The notes below the pieces were generated by a model, which had not been told where the DNA came from, did no database searches, and worked only from the letters and a program-made list of their open reading frames with translations. Both the position numbers and the translations under genes were made by a program. Below, in pieces: positions 18,000 through 26,460 of a stretch of DNA of 64,000 nucleotides (position 1 is its first letter; each line of letters starts with the position of its first letter). This DNA comes from Methylobacterium sp. Leaf123 (GTDB lineage: Bacteria > Pseudomonadota > Alphaproteobacteria > Rhizobiales > Beijerinckiaceae), in NCBI RefSeq assembly GCF_001423405.1, contig NZ_LMNS01000038.1, positions 283,118 to 347,117 on the forward strand, read 5' to 3'.

Positions 18000-18732
18000 G
18001 TAAAACCCTGTCTGCCTAACGATCCGACCTGTCCCCTCGTGACGACGGGCCGGGACGCTTGGGTCCCGTCCTCCCCGCGACACAGGACGCGGCGTCCTCA
18101 GCAGGCGGCGACGCGCCGAATCGATCCTCGTCTTGGCTCGCGGGCCGTGACCCTCGCGAGCGAGAAGCCGGGAGGGGCGCCGACGGCCGGCGACCCCTTT
18201 CCGTCGAGCACGGACCGCGCGAAGAGCTTGATAAAACTCCAGCCGATCATTCGTGTCGTTGGCGCGCTACCTACTTGTCCCGGCGGGGGAATGCAACGCG
18301 GCCCGGCAAACCGGTCCGATCCAGCGGCGGCGGTGCGATTGCGCACTGCAACCGGATTGCGCGACGATATCGCTTCGCACAAGCATTCTGGACGATGTCG
18401 GCTTCATGACGGGCGCGCGGACGCCGCACGAGAAATCGTGAACGTGTTTCGCACCCTTTCGCCCCCAACGGCTTGTCCGTGCAGAGGAACGGTCAAAAAT
18501 CTGCCGCAGAATGCGGAAATCAGACGATCATTCCCGTTCTGGATCGCGCGGCCACGGGCTTCGTCCCCGAAGCCGGAGGCCGGCTGCGAGACCGGCACGA
18601 CACACTCTCTCGAAATCGCGCTCACCGCGCGCCCTCTCGGAACAGTTCCAGCCTAATGCGCTGGAACTCCTGTCCTTCTCACGCTAAGCAGCCCGGCTAA
18701 GTCCGGAACCCGCGCATCTAAGGAGCCGCGTC
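18000..18732. other. Long intergenic region between hpnN and hpnH
   Basis: 733 bases between two divergent hopanoid genes. Frames are open on both strands only as shadows; none has a ribosome site or family likeness. It must carry both promoters, but no convincing -35/-10 pair or operator was identified by eye. Confidence 0.4.
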
Positions 18733-19896
18733 TTGGGAATCCCCATACGGTACGTCGCGAAGATCGGCGGTTACATCCTCAAGCAGCACATCACGGGACG
18801 GAAGCGCTACCCGCTCGTCATGATGATGGAGCCGCTGTTCCGCTGCAATCTCGCTTGCGCCGGCTGCGGGAAGATCGATTACCCCGACGAGATCCTGAAC
18901 AAGCGCCTCCCGGTGGACGAGGCGCTCGAATCCGTGCGCGAGTGCGGTGCACCGGTGGTCGTGATCGCCGGCGGCGAGCCGCTTCTCCACAAGGATCTAC
19001 CGCAGATCGTGCAGGGCATCATCGCGCAGAAGAAGTTCGCGATCGTCTGCACCAACGCGCTGCTCCTTGAGAAGAAGATCAAGGACTACAAGCCGAGCCC
19101 CTACTTCACGTGGTCGATCCATCTCGACGGTGACAAGGAGATGCACGACGGCTCGGTCTGCCAGCGCGGCGTCTACGACAAGGCGGTGGCGGCGATCGCG
19201 AAGGCCAAGGAGATGGGCTTCCGCGTCACCATCAACTGCACCTTCTTCAACAATTCCTCGCCGGACAAGATCGCCGACTTCTTCGATTCGGTGACCCGCA
19301 TGGGCATCGACGGCATCACCGTCTCGCCCGGCTACGCCTACGAGCGCGCACCGGACCAGAAGCACTTCCTCAACCGCAAGGCGACCAAGGATCTGTTCCG
19401 CGGCGTGTTCCGGCACGGCAAGGAGAAGGGCCGCGAGAAGTGGACCTTCCAGCAGTCGGGCCTGTTCCTCGACTTCCTGGCCGGCAACCAGACCTACCAT
19501 TGCACCCCGTGGGGCAACCCGACCCGCACCGTGTTCGGCTGGCAGAAGCCCTGCTACCTGCTCGGCGAGGGCTACGCGGCGACCTTCAAGGAGCTGATGG
19601 AAGAGACCGACTGGGACGCCTACGGCACCGGCAACTACGAGAAGTGCGCCGACTGCATGGTCCACTCGGGCTATGAGGCCTCCTCGGTGGTCGATTCGGT
19701 CAAGAAGCCGTGGAAGCCGCTGATCCATGCGATCCGCGGCATCAAGACGGAAGGCGACATGGCCCCCGAGATCAACCTCGAGAACCAGCGCCCGGCCGAG
19801 TTCGTGTTCTCCCGCAACGTCGCCCAGAAGCTGTCCGAGATCAAAGCCTCGGGCGTCGACACCAAGCAGGAAGCCCGCAAGCGCACTGCCGCCTGA
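18733..19896 (+). CDS. hpnH: HpnH, radical SAM adenosylhopane synthase
   Basis: A 387-residue radical SAM protein. The cluster ligands are C38, C42 and C45 (CNLACAGC), followed by IAGGEPLLHKDL and the C-terminal cysteines in KCADCMVHSGYEA. HpnH joins the 5'-deoxyadenosyl radical to diploptene, giving adenosylhopane, the first step of side-chain extension. Start is a TTG at 18733 with a very good TAAGGAG site 7 bases upstream; the start MGIPIRYVAKIGGYILKQ agrees with the family. Membrane contact is likely through its hydrophobic substrate. It ends at a strong terminator. Confidence 0.96.
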   Translation: MGIPIRYVAKIGGYILKQHITGRKRYPLVMMMEPLFRCNLACAGCGKIDYPDEILNKRLPVDEALESVRECGAPVVVIAGGEPLLHKDLPQIVQGIIAQKKFAIVCTNALLLEKKIKDYKPSPYFTWSIHLDGDKEMHDGSVCQRGVYDKAVAAIAKAKEMGFRVTINCTFFNNSSPDKIADFFDSVTRMGIDGITVSPGYAYERAPDQKHFLNRKATKDLFRGVFRHGKEKGREKWTFQQSGLFLDFLAGNQTYHCTPWGNPTRTVFGWQKPCYLLGEGYAATFKELMEETDWDAYGTGNYEKCADCMVHSGYEASSVVDSVKKPWKPLIHAIRGIKTEGDMAPEINLENQRPAEFVFSRNVAQKLSEIKASGVDTKQEARKRTAA

Positions 19897-19921
19897 GCGA
19901 CGCGCTTCTCCGCTTCTCATG

Positions 19922-19960
19922 AAAGACCCGCGCGGCACCGGCCGCGCGGGTCTTTTCGTT
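19922..19960 (+). terminator. Rho-independent terminator after hpnH
   Basis: A perfect 15-base stem (AAAGACCCGCGCGGC pairing with GCCGCGCGGGTCTTT), 4-base loop and TTTTCG tail, 25 bases after the hpnH stop. Confidence 0.9.
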
Positions 19961-20082
19961 TGGGGCGTCGCGCTGGAAAGCGAGCGCGCCACGGCCATGC
20001 TGAGGGCTGAGCGCCCCTCGCGGAACGCCCGCTGCGGCCGTCACGGCAGAGGGGAGGCGACCGCGAACCTCGCAAGGCGGCC

Positions 20083-20760
20083 TTACAGCAGGCCGAGCCC
20101 CGGCCCGAGCCGGGCGCGGCAACGGGCGAGCGCCGCGAAGGCCGCCGAGGAATCGCGGCCAAGCCGAATCAGCTCACCGATCCGGGCGCGGCCGCGCAGC
20201 AGCGCGCCGAGCACCGCCCGGATGTCCGGCTCACCCTCCGGCGTCAGAGCCGAGGCCGCGAAGGCGGGCAGGGCGCGTCCTGCGGGGTCGCAGACCACCC
20301 GGATCGCCGCAAAGGGGAGGGCGTGGCGGGCGGCGTAGGCGGCGGCCACATGCGATTCCATATCGACGGCCAGGGCGCCGGTGCGCGCATGCAAAGCCGC
20401 CTTGTCAGCAACGGTCATGACCGCGACCGCGGAGCCGACGAGGCCGCCCGCGACGACGCGATCCGGCGCATCGGTCAGGCGCTCGGACAGGCGGCGGGCA
20501 AGCTCGGGATCGGCGGGGAAGCACTGGTCCGCGTCGAGATGCGTGCCGATGACGACGTCGCCCGGCCGCAGGGCGGGGTCGAGCCCCCCGGCGATTCCAA
20601 AGCTGACCACCGCACGCAGATCACCGGGAGACCGGCGGTCGAGCGCAGCCCGCAACCGCTCGGGATTGCCGCCGGCCTGGATCGTCTCGACGCCCGGCCC
20701 GGCGGCGATGCGGGCCTCGCGGGCCAATCCCGCGACCGCGAGGATTGCTCCACCCGTCAC
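20083..20760 (-). CDS. hpnG: HpnG, adenosylhopane nucleosidase
   Basis: A 225-residue nucleoside-phosphorylase-fold protein: GAILAVAGLAREARIAAG at the start, VSFGIAGGLDPALRPGDVVIG in the middle and the base-contact motif AVDMESHVAAAYAARHALPFAAIRVVCD near residue 160. HpnG removes adenine from adenosylhopane made by HpnH. Start at GTG 20760, because it forms a GTGA overlap with the stop of the upstream lipoprotein gene; another GTG at 20775 is in frame. It is separated from hpnH by about 190 bases and on the opposite strand (convergent). Confidence 0.9.
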   Translation of the reverse strand: MTGGAILAVAGLAREARIAAGPGVETIQAGGNPERLRAALDRRSPGDLRAVVSFGIAGGLDPALRPGDVVIGTHLDADQCFPADPELARRLSERLTDAPDRVVAGGLVGSAVAVMTVADKAALHARTGALAVDMESHVAAAYAARHALPFAAIRVVCDPAGRALPAFAASALTPEGEPDIRAVLGALLRGRARIGELIRLGRDSSAAFAALARCRARLGPGLGLL

Positions 20761-21896
20761 CGCGTCGGACACCACCGGGTCCTGGATAACACGCTCAGCA
20801 CCTTGCCGAGCTCGGCGAACGGCGAACTCGACACGTAGACGAGGTCGCGGTTCCGCATGCGGAAGCTCTGGGTCAGGAACATGCCTTGCGCGTCGCGCAG
20901 GTTCACCCGATACACCACCGGCACCTGCGGCGAGGACAGCAGCGGCGAGTTCGGCCGCAGCCGCCGCACCACCGCCGCCGGCTCGTAGCGGAAGATGAAC
21001 ACGCCCGCCGGATCGGCCTGGATCTCGCGCAGGCCCGAGGCGCGCGCCAGCGCCTGCGACAGCGTCAGCCCATCGGCCGTGAACGGCACCTCGGTGGTGT
21101 TGCCGAGGGCACCCACCGCCAGGAAGGTCTGCGGATCGCGCACGAGGGTCAGCGTATCGTTCGGCCGCACGAAGATGTTCTCGCGCGGGTTGGCGACCAC
21201 GGTCGTCATCGGAACGGTGACGGTGCGGTTGCCGCGCGAGAGCCGCACGAAGGTCTCGGAGACCGGGGTGCGCACGCCGCCGGCCTGGGCGATGACGTCG
21301 AGCAGGCGGTCGCCGCGGCCCGAGAGCGGCACGCGCATGCCCGTAGCCGCCTCACCGGTGACGGTGACGGATTGCGAGACCGGCTTGGTGACGGAGACGA
21401 GCACCTGCGGCTGGATCGCCTTGCCGGCGAGTTCGGTCTCGATCAGCGCCTGGACGTCCTGAGTGCGGCGTCCGACGACCTTGATGCGGCCGGCATAGGG
21501 AACGGTGATGCCGCCATCGGGTCCGACCACCTGTTCGGGAATCAGCGCGGACTTGGAGCCGGCCGAGAAGCGGTCGGAAACGAGCGGGCCGGAGAACAGG
21601 CCGCCGGAGCCGGCTTCCCAGACCTGAACCGCCACGTAGTCGCCGACGCCGATCACCGGTTCGAGCGCCGGGCGGCTGTCGCCGAAGGTGACGAGAAGGC
21701 TGTCGAGGGGGCGGGTGCGCAGGGCCTCGACGAGGGCCGGGGTGATGTCGATGATTTCGTAGCGGGCGAACAGACCTTCGGCGGTGGCGACGTCGGCGCC
21801 GCTCTCGATCGCCGAGGTGGTCGGCCCCGCGGCCGGCAGGATGGAGCACCCCGACACCGCCGTAGCGGTGAGGAGAGCGATGGCTAGAGCGCGCAT
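20757..21896 (-). CDS. Wza-like polysaccharide export lipoprotein
   Basis: A 379-residue outer-membrane polysaccharide export protein. It begins with a lipoprotein signal (MRALAIALLTATAVSGC, lipobox VSGC, Cys17). The Poly_export domain runs about residues 78-165 (IGVGDYVAVQVWEAG..ITVPYAGRIKV..) followed by SLBB beta-grasp domains (QVLVSVTKPVSQSVTVTGEA and again FLAVGALG). The last dozen residues (VLSRTRWCPTR) do not look like the normal family end, and the stop overlaps hpnG by GTGA. No other capsule genes are near. Co-translation with hpnG is the striking point. Confidence 0.85.
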   Translation of the reverse strand: MRALAIALLTATAVSGCSILPAAGPTTSAIESGADVATAEGLFARYEIIDITPALVEALRTRPLDSLLVTFGDSRPALEPVIGVGDYVAVQVWEAGSGGLFSGPLVSDRFSAGSKSALIPEQVVGPDGGITVPYAGRIKVVGRRTQDVQALIETELAGKAIQPQVLVSVTKPVSQSVTVTGEAATGMRVPLSGRGDRLLDVIAQAGGVRTPVSETFVRLSRGNRTVTVPMTTVVANPRENIFVRPNDTLTLVRDPQTFLAVGALGNTTEVPFTADGLTLSQALARASGLREIQADPAGVFIFRYEPAAVVRRLRPNSPLLSSPQVPVVYRVNLRDAQGMFLTQSFRMRNRDLVYVSSSPFAELGKVLSVLSRTRWCPTR

Positions 21897-22199
21897 TCAG
21901 GCCGCCTGACGGTTTTTCTCATCGGGGTGGGTAGCCGAAACCGGCCAAGCTGTCCGTGGCGAGGCCGCCACACCGGGCGGGCGAGCACCGAACCGGGCCG
22001 CCTTTCCCCGTAGCCCACACCTCTCCCGCCCTCATCGCAGGCGTGGCTCCATCGAATCGACGGCAGGAGGGGAAGGGGCGAAGGATGGTCCCGGCGCCGA
22101 ACTCCGCTACCTGTCTGCCTCCGGCCAAGCCGGCGCCGCCCGATCCGCGACGGGGCCGGGCGTCCGGCGCAGGCCCACATCGCTCCTTCAAGGCGTTGG
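21897..22199. other. Divergent intergenic region
   Basis: 303 bases between the export lipoprotein gene (minus) and gluconate kinase (plus). It should hold both promoters. No RNA, repeat or additional gene was seen. Confidence 0.4.
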
Positions 22200-22742
22200 A
22201 TGACCGTTCCCCGATCCTCCGCCCCGACCGTCCTTGTGGTGATGGGCGTCTCGGGCTCCGGCAAGAGCACGGTGGCCGCGCTGCTGGCCGAGCGGCTCGG
22301 CTGGACCTTCGCCGACGGCGACGATTTCCACACGCCCGACAGCATCGCCCGGATGCATGACGGGCTCCCGCTCGACGACGCGGCGCGTCAGCCCTGGCTC
22401 GGCCGCATCCGCGCCTGGATCGACGCGCGAATCGCGGCCGGAGAGAACGCCGTCGTCGCCTGCTCGGCCCTCAAGCAGGCCTACCGCCGGGCGTTGATCA
22501 GCGATCCCCGGCGGGTGCGCATCGTCTTCCTCGAAGGGAGCCGGGCGGTCATCCAGGACCGGATCCGGGCACGGCACGGCCATTTCATGCCGGCTTCGCT
22601 CCTCGACAGCCAGTTCGCCGCCCTCGAACCGCCTGGCCCGGAGGAAGATCCGATCACCGTCGGCATCGAGGAGGGGCCCGATGCCATCGTCGCGGCGGTC
22701 GCCACCCGTCTCGGCATCCCCGCGGGCGATATCTGCGGATAG
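22200..22742 (+). CDS. gntK: Gluconate kinase
   Basis: A 180-residue GntK-type kinase: Walker A GVSGSGKST at residues 16-24, DGDDFHTPDSIARMHDGLPLDD (sugar contacts), RQPWL, and ACSALKQAYRRAL, all diagnostic. It phosphorylates D-gluconate to 6-phosphogluconate with ATP in the cytosol. The following HAD phosphatase gene starts 8 bases downstream, so the two are an operon. Confidence 0.93.
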   Translation: MTVPRSSAPTVLVVMGVSGSGKSTVAALLAERLGWTFADGDDFHTPDSIARMHDGLPLDDAARQPWLGRIRAWIDARIAAGENAVVACSALKQAYRRALISDPRRVRIVFLEGSRAVIQDRIRARHGHFMPASLLDSQFAALEPPGPEEDPITVGIEEGPDAIVAAVATRLGIPAGDICG

Positions 22743-22750
22743 GAGAGAGC

Positions 22751-23554
22751 ATGGCCATCGCCCTCGTCGTCTCCGACGTCGACGGAACGCTCGTCACCGA
22801 CGACAAGCGGCTCACGCCGGCTGCGATCGCGGCGGTGCGGCGGCTCGGCTCCGCCGGGATCGGCTTCACCCTGGCTTCCAGCCGCCCGCCGGCCGGCCTG
22901 CGCCACCTCGCCGAGGCGCTCGATCTGCGGCTGCCCCTGGGCGCCTTCAACGGCAGCACCGTCTGTACGCCCGATCTCCGGCCGATCTCGGAGCGGTTGA
23001 TCCCCGAATCGGTCGCCCGCGAGGCGGCCGCGCGCTTCCTTGCGGCCGAGATCGACCTCTGGGTGTTCGCGGACGGCGCCTGGAACCTGCGCGACGACCA
23101 AGCGCCCTATACCGACCTCGAGCGCCGCACCTTGCAGACGGCGCCCCGCGTCGTTCCGGACCTGTCACCCCTGCTCGGCCGGGCGGCCAAGATCGTCGGC
23201 GTGAGCCGCGACCATGCCGGGCTGGCGCGGCTGGAAGAGGCGCTCGCGGCGGAACTGGATGGGCGGGCCGCCGTGCATTGCTCGCAGCCCTACTATCTCG
23301 ACGTGACACCGCCCGGCATCGACAAGGGCAGCTTCGTCGCCGACCTCGGCCGCCAGCTCGGCATCCCGCGGCAGCGAATCGCCACGCTGGGCGATGCGGC
23401 CAACGACATCGCCCTGTTCCGGGAAAGCGGATTGTCGATCGCCATGGGCAACGCCGCCCCCGCGGTCCAACAGGCGGCCTCCGCGGTGACCTCCGGCAAC
23501 AACGAGAACGGTTTCGCCCGCGCGATCAATCGGTTCGTGTTCGGGGATACCTGA
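22751..23554 (+). CDS. Cof-type HAD hydrolase
   Basis: A 267-residue HAD-IIB phosphatase. Motif I DVDGTLV (nucleophile Asp at residue 9), motif II in TLASSRPP, motif III lysine in DKGSFV and motif IV LGDAANDI are all present; the cap domain lies between II and III. It should remove phosphate from a small sugar phosphate or cofactor. GGAGAGAGC gives a ribosome site. Operon partner of gluconate kinase, so a sugar-phosphate substrate is plausible but not shown. Confidence 0.88.
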   Translation: MAIALVVSDVDGTLVTDDKRLTPAAIAAVRRLGSAGIGFTLASSRPPAGLRHLAEALDLRLPLGAFNGSTVCTPDLRPISERLIPESVAREAAARFLAAEIDLWVFADGAWNLRDDQAPYTDLERRTLQTAPRVVPDLSPLLGRAAKIVGVSRDHAGLARLEEALAAELDGRAAVHCSQPYYLDVTPPGIDKGSFVADLGRQLGIPRQRIATLGDAANDIALFRESGLSIAMGNAAPAVQQAASAVTSGNNENGFARAINRFVFGDT

Positions 23555-23798
23555 AACCGGCGCCCGCGGCCGGGCGAACGACTGTGCCTCTTCGGCGACA
23601 GGGCCGGCGCCGCGGGTCTCGGCATCCTCAGGGATTTGCCCGGACTCCACGTTCCCGCCTCATTTGGCCCCGACCCAGGACAGACAAACTGAGCCGTAAC
23701 GAGTGACCCTCGCCCGGCTTCCGCGGCACTCGCTCCCTCGAGGGGGAGCGCCGGCCAACGGGAGACGGAGCGAGGCACCGAAAACGACCGGGTCCCCC

Positions 23799-24680
23799 AT
23801 GCGTCTTGTCCTCGCCGCCCTTCTTGCCGCCGCTCCGGCGTCGGCCTTCGCCCAGGAGGCGGCACGGGACAACATCGATGCGCTGATCGCCGAACAGGCC
23901 CGGGCCAACAAGGTGCCCGAGGCGTTCGTCCATCGCGTGGTCAAGCGGGAGAGCAACTACAACGCCCGCGCCAAGGGCGGCTCGGCGCTGGGCCTGATGC
24001 AGATCAAGCACGCCACCGCCCGCGGCCTCGGCTACACTGGCGACGCGGCCGGGCTCTACAATCCCGAGATCAACCTGAAATACGGCATCGCCTATCTCGC
24101 CGGCGCCTACCGCGCCGCCAAGGGCGATCTGGAACAGGCCTACCGCTACTACAACCGCGGCTATTACTACGCCGCCAAGCGCCTCGGCATCGACGCCACC
24201 CCGCCCGACGCCGAAAGCGCGACGACCGTCGCCTCGGCTACGTCCCCCGCCAATGCGAATGCCCGGTCCGCCAACGGCTTCGACGGTATGTTCGCCCTGC
24301 GCGGCAACGCGCCCGCCGCGGGCGCCCAGCAGGCGCTGGCCTACGCTGCGCCGGGCCCCGGCCCGACCGACGCCGTCGAGGTGCCGCTGCCGCCGCGCCG
24401 GCCGACCGCTCTCTCCGCCGAGTCCTTACAGGTCGCGAGCCTCGCGCAGCCCGCCGCTCCGCAGCCGCAGGCCTCGATCCAACCGCAAGCCGCGATCGCG
24501 CAAGCTGCCGCGGCGCAGGCAATGGCCGCCGTGGACGCCGTCGAGGTGCCGCTGCCGCCGCGTCGTCCCTCTGAGACCGTGCTCGCGGCGCTCCCGCGGC
24601 CGGCACTCGCCATCGCGGCGCGCAAACCCGCCGAGCCCGCCCCGATCCGGGAGGCTTCGGCCGCTCCCGTCACACCTTGA
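23799..24680 (+). CDS. Secreted lytic transglycosylase (SLT domain)
   Basis: A 293-residue protein with a signal peptide (MRLVLAALLAAAPASAFAQ). The SLT goose-lysozyme-like domain spans about residues 25-135: catalytic Glu51 in RESNYN, GLMQIKHATARGLGY, NLKYGIAYLAGAY and YNRGYYY. It cuts peptidoglycan between MurNAc and GlcNAc in the periplasm. The C-terminal half is low-complexity and Ala/Pro-rich and contains the motif DAVEVPLPPRRP twice. Start at ATG 23799; an upstream open stretch lacks coding character. Confidence 0.88.
   Translation: MRLVLAALLAAAPASAFAQEAARDNIDALIAEQARANKVPEAFVHRVVKRESNYNARAKGGSALGLMQIKHATARGLGYTGDAAGLYNPEINLKYGIAYLAGAYRAAKGDLEQAYRYYNRGYYYAAKRLGIDATPPDAESATTVASATSPANANARSANGFDGMFALRGNAPAAGAQQALAYAAPGPGPTDAVEVPLPPRRPTALSAESLQVASLAQPAAPQPQASIQPQAAIAQAAAAQAMAAVDAVEVPLPPRRPSETVLAALPRPALAIAARKPAEPAPIREASAAPVTP
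24369..24562 (+). repeat. Pair of 29-base direct repeats within the transglycosylase gene
   Basis: Identical 29-base units at 24369-24397 and 24534-24562 encode DAVEVPLPPR. They make the two proline-rich motifs of the protein's tail and suggest internal duplication. Confidence 0.8.
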
Positions 24681-24837
24681 GGCGATGGTCTGTCCATAGA
24701 GAAACCGGCACTCTAGCCAGTCGCCGTTCCTGCGGTTATACAGCCCGCCTCGAATCTCCGTTACGCAACGCGGTGCCATCGGCGATCCTCAGACATGAGG
24801 ATGCCTTGGGCGCCCTTTTTGCCTGAGGTACACTCCC

Positions 24838-25026
24838 ATGGCCGTCCCGAAGCGAAAGACCTCCCCCTCCCGCCGCGGCATGCGCCGCTCCGCCGACGCC
24901 CTCAAGGCCCCGACCTATGTCGAGGACAAGGACTCGGGTGAGCTGCGCCGTCCGCACCATATCGACCTGAAGACCGGCATGTATCGCGGCCGTCAGGTGC
25001 TGAAGGTGAAGTCCGCCGAGGCGTAA
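24838..25026 (+). CDS. rpmF: 50S ribosomal protein L32
   Basis: A 62-residue protein starting [20 protein letters not shown], the universal L32 pattern, with [16 protein letters not shown] at the end. It lacks the zinc-binding cysteines of some L32 proteins, as usual in alphaproteobacteria. Here it stands alone rather than with plsX/fabH. Confidence 0.97.
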
Positions 25027-25105
25027 GGCGACCGCCCGAGCGCCGACCGCCCGTCTCGGGCCGCGGCGCAACGGGTGCCCTGTCAGCGATGCGAAGAACC
25101 GGCCG

Positions 25106-25354
25106 TCAGGCCCGTTTTGCGAAGGCCGCATTCCGCGCGTAGAGCGCGGTTGCGGCCTTCGTGCGTTCCAGGCGCGCGGGACGCAAGGCGGGATCGGCGC
25201 TGACGATCAGTTGGGTCAGAAAACTCGCCATCGGGCGGCGGCCCCGGATGCGGGGACCGGTGCAGGTGCTCGCTTCGGCCACGAGTGCGCGCGAGGACAT
25301 GTCCGGGCGGGCGTCATGGTCCTGATCGGCACAATCGGTCTCGAAACGGTCCAT
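25106..25354 (-). CDS. Small hypothetical protein
   Basis: An 82-residue candidate starting MDRFETDCADQDHDA. The second half (MASFLTQLIVSADPALRPARLERTKAATALYARNAA) has a plausible helical, coding-like make-up. The true start could be the inner Met near residue 42. No family recognised and no clear ribosome site, so this is tentative. Confidence 0.45.
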   Translation of the reverse strand: MDRFETDCADQDHDARPDMSSRALVAEASTCTGPRIRGRRPMASFLTQLIVSADPALRPARLERTKAATALYARNAAFAKRA

Positions 25355-25523
25355 TCGCGTCACGCCTCCGGCCTCGCACGCATTCTCGTGCAAGGCCGGG
25401 GCCGACGTTAACCGGATCTTAACGATCTGTCTCGCGCCACCGTGCGCGAAAGAGCGCGCAGATTCGCACTCTCTCCCGCATCGTCCGACCGGACGCGCGG
25501 CAAGCGTCCTTCGGGACGAGGCC

Positions 25524-26135
25524 CTACTTGCGGGCGAGCGATTCGAGGCGGGCCTGCATCTCCGCCATCTGCTTCTTCAGCTCGTCGAGGTCGGCCGGCC
25601 CGGTGACGGCGGGGGTCGGAGCCGGGGCGGGGGGCGCGGCGGGCATCGTGCCCGGCGGCGGACCACCGGGGCCGAAGCCGCCGGTGAACATCTTCATCGC
25701 ATCGCCGAAGAAAGTCATGTTGGCCCGCACCTGCTCCTGCAGCGCCTGCTGGAAGGCGGAGGGGCCGAAGCTCTGGGCCATCTTCTCGCGAAGGCCGTCC
25801 TGATCCTTGGCGAAGTTGGCCATGGAGAATTCAAGGAAGCTCGGCACCATCGTGCGCATGCTGTCGCCGTAGAAACGGATCAACTGCCGCAGGAAGGCCA
25901 CCGGCAACAGGTTGTCGTCGCCGGCCTTGTTCTCCTGCTCGAAGATGATCTGGGTCAGCACCGAGCGGGTGATGTCGTCGCCCGAGCGTGCGTCGTAGAC
26001 GATGAAGTCCTCGCCGTTCTGCACCATCGTCGCGAGATCTTCGAGCGTGACGTAGGTGGAGGTGCCGGTGTGATAGAGCCGGCGATTGGCGTATTTCTTG
26101 ATGACGGTCTGATGCGCCCTGCCGGTCTCGGCCAT
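25524..26135 (-). CDS. phaR: PhaR, polyhydroxyalkanoate synthesis repressor
   Basis: A 203-residue regulator with the PHB accumulation DNA-binding domain at the N-terminus (VIKKYANRRLYHTGTSTYVTLEDLATMV) followed by the PHB_acc repeat region (SVLTQIIFEQE..., FLRQLIRFYGDSMRTMVPSFLEFSM). The tail is Gly/Pro-rich with a final coiled-coil helix (DLDELKKQMAEMQARLESL). PhaR binds PHB granules and represses phasin and its own gene. Start at MAETGRAHQ; further upstream Met codons lack a ribosome site. Divergent from phaA. Confidence 0.95.
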   Translation of the reverse strand: MAETGRAHQTVIKKYANRRLYHTGTSTYVTLEDLATMVQNGEDFIVYDARSGDDITRSVLTQIIFEQENKAGDDNLLPVAFLRQLIRFYGDSMRTMVPSFLEFSMANFAKDQDGLREKMAQSFGPSAFQQALQEQVRANMTFFGDAMKMFTGGFGPGGPPPGTMPAAPPAPAPTPAVTGPADLDELKKQMAEMQARLESLARK

Positions 26136-26460
26136 CGTTGCGACACCTCCCGCTTCGCTCATGAGTCTGCGCAAAGCTCAACGCTCCGCCATGATCGGCT
26201 GCCCGCCTGCGCAGGCTAGGCTCTACATTCGTCGGAACCGACCTTAAGGCTTTCGCGGCGCGGCGAAAACAGCAATTTATCCCTGTCCCCGCAGAATCCG
26301 GTGCACTCGATCGCGGTCGTCTGCGCGACGTTCCGCCCATGTTGTCCGTAAGCCCGCTTGACTTCGAGAGGTGTGCGCTCTTCATCCGGTGAACGGCAGG
26401 TCGCGGCCCGGACATTCTGGTCTACCAAATATCGCACCGCCGAATGAGGAGAACGTCACG
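26136..26460. promoter_or_regulatory. phaR-phaA divergent control region
   Basis: 325 bases between the phaR start and phaA start, expected to hold both promoters and possibly a PhaR operator. A GAGGAGAACGTC ribosome site sits just before phaA. No operator repeat could be assigned by eye. Confidence 0.5.

Noticed and set aside
15537..18656. A 1,039-codon open frame on the plus strand opposite hpnN
   Set aside because: It is Arg/Gly/His-rich shadow translation of a high-GC gene; hpnN on the other strand has full family motifs.
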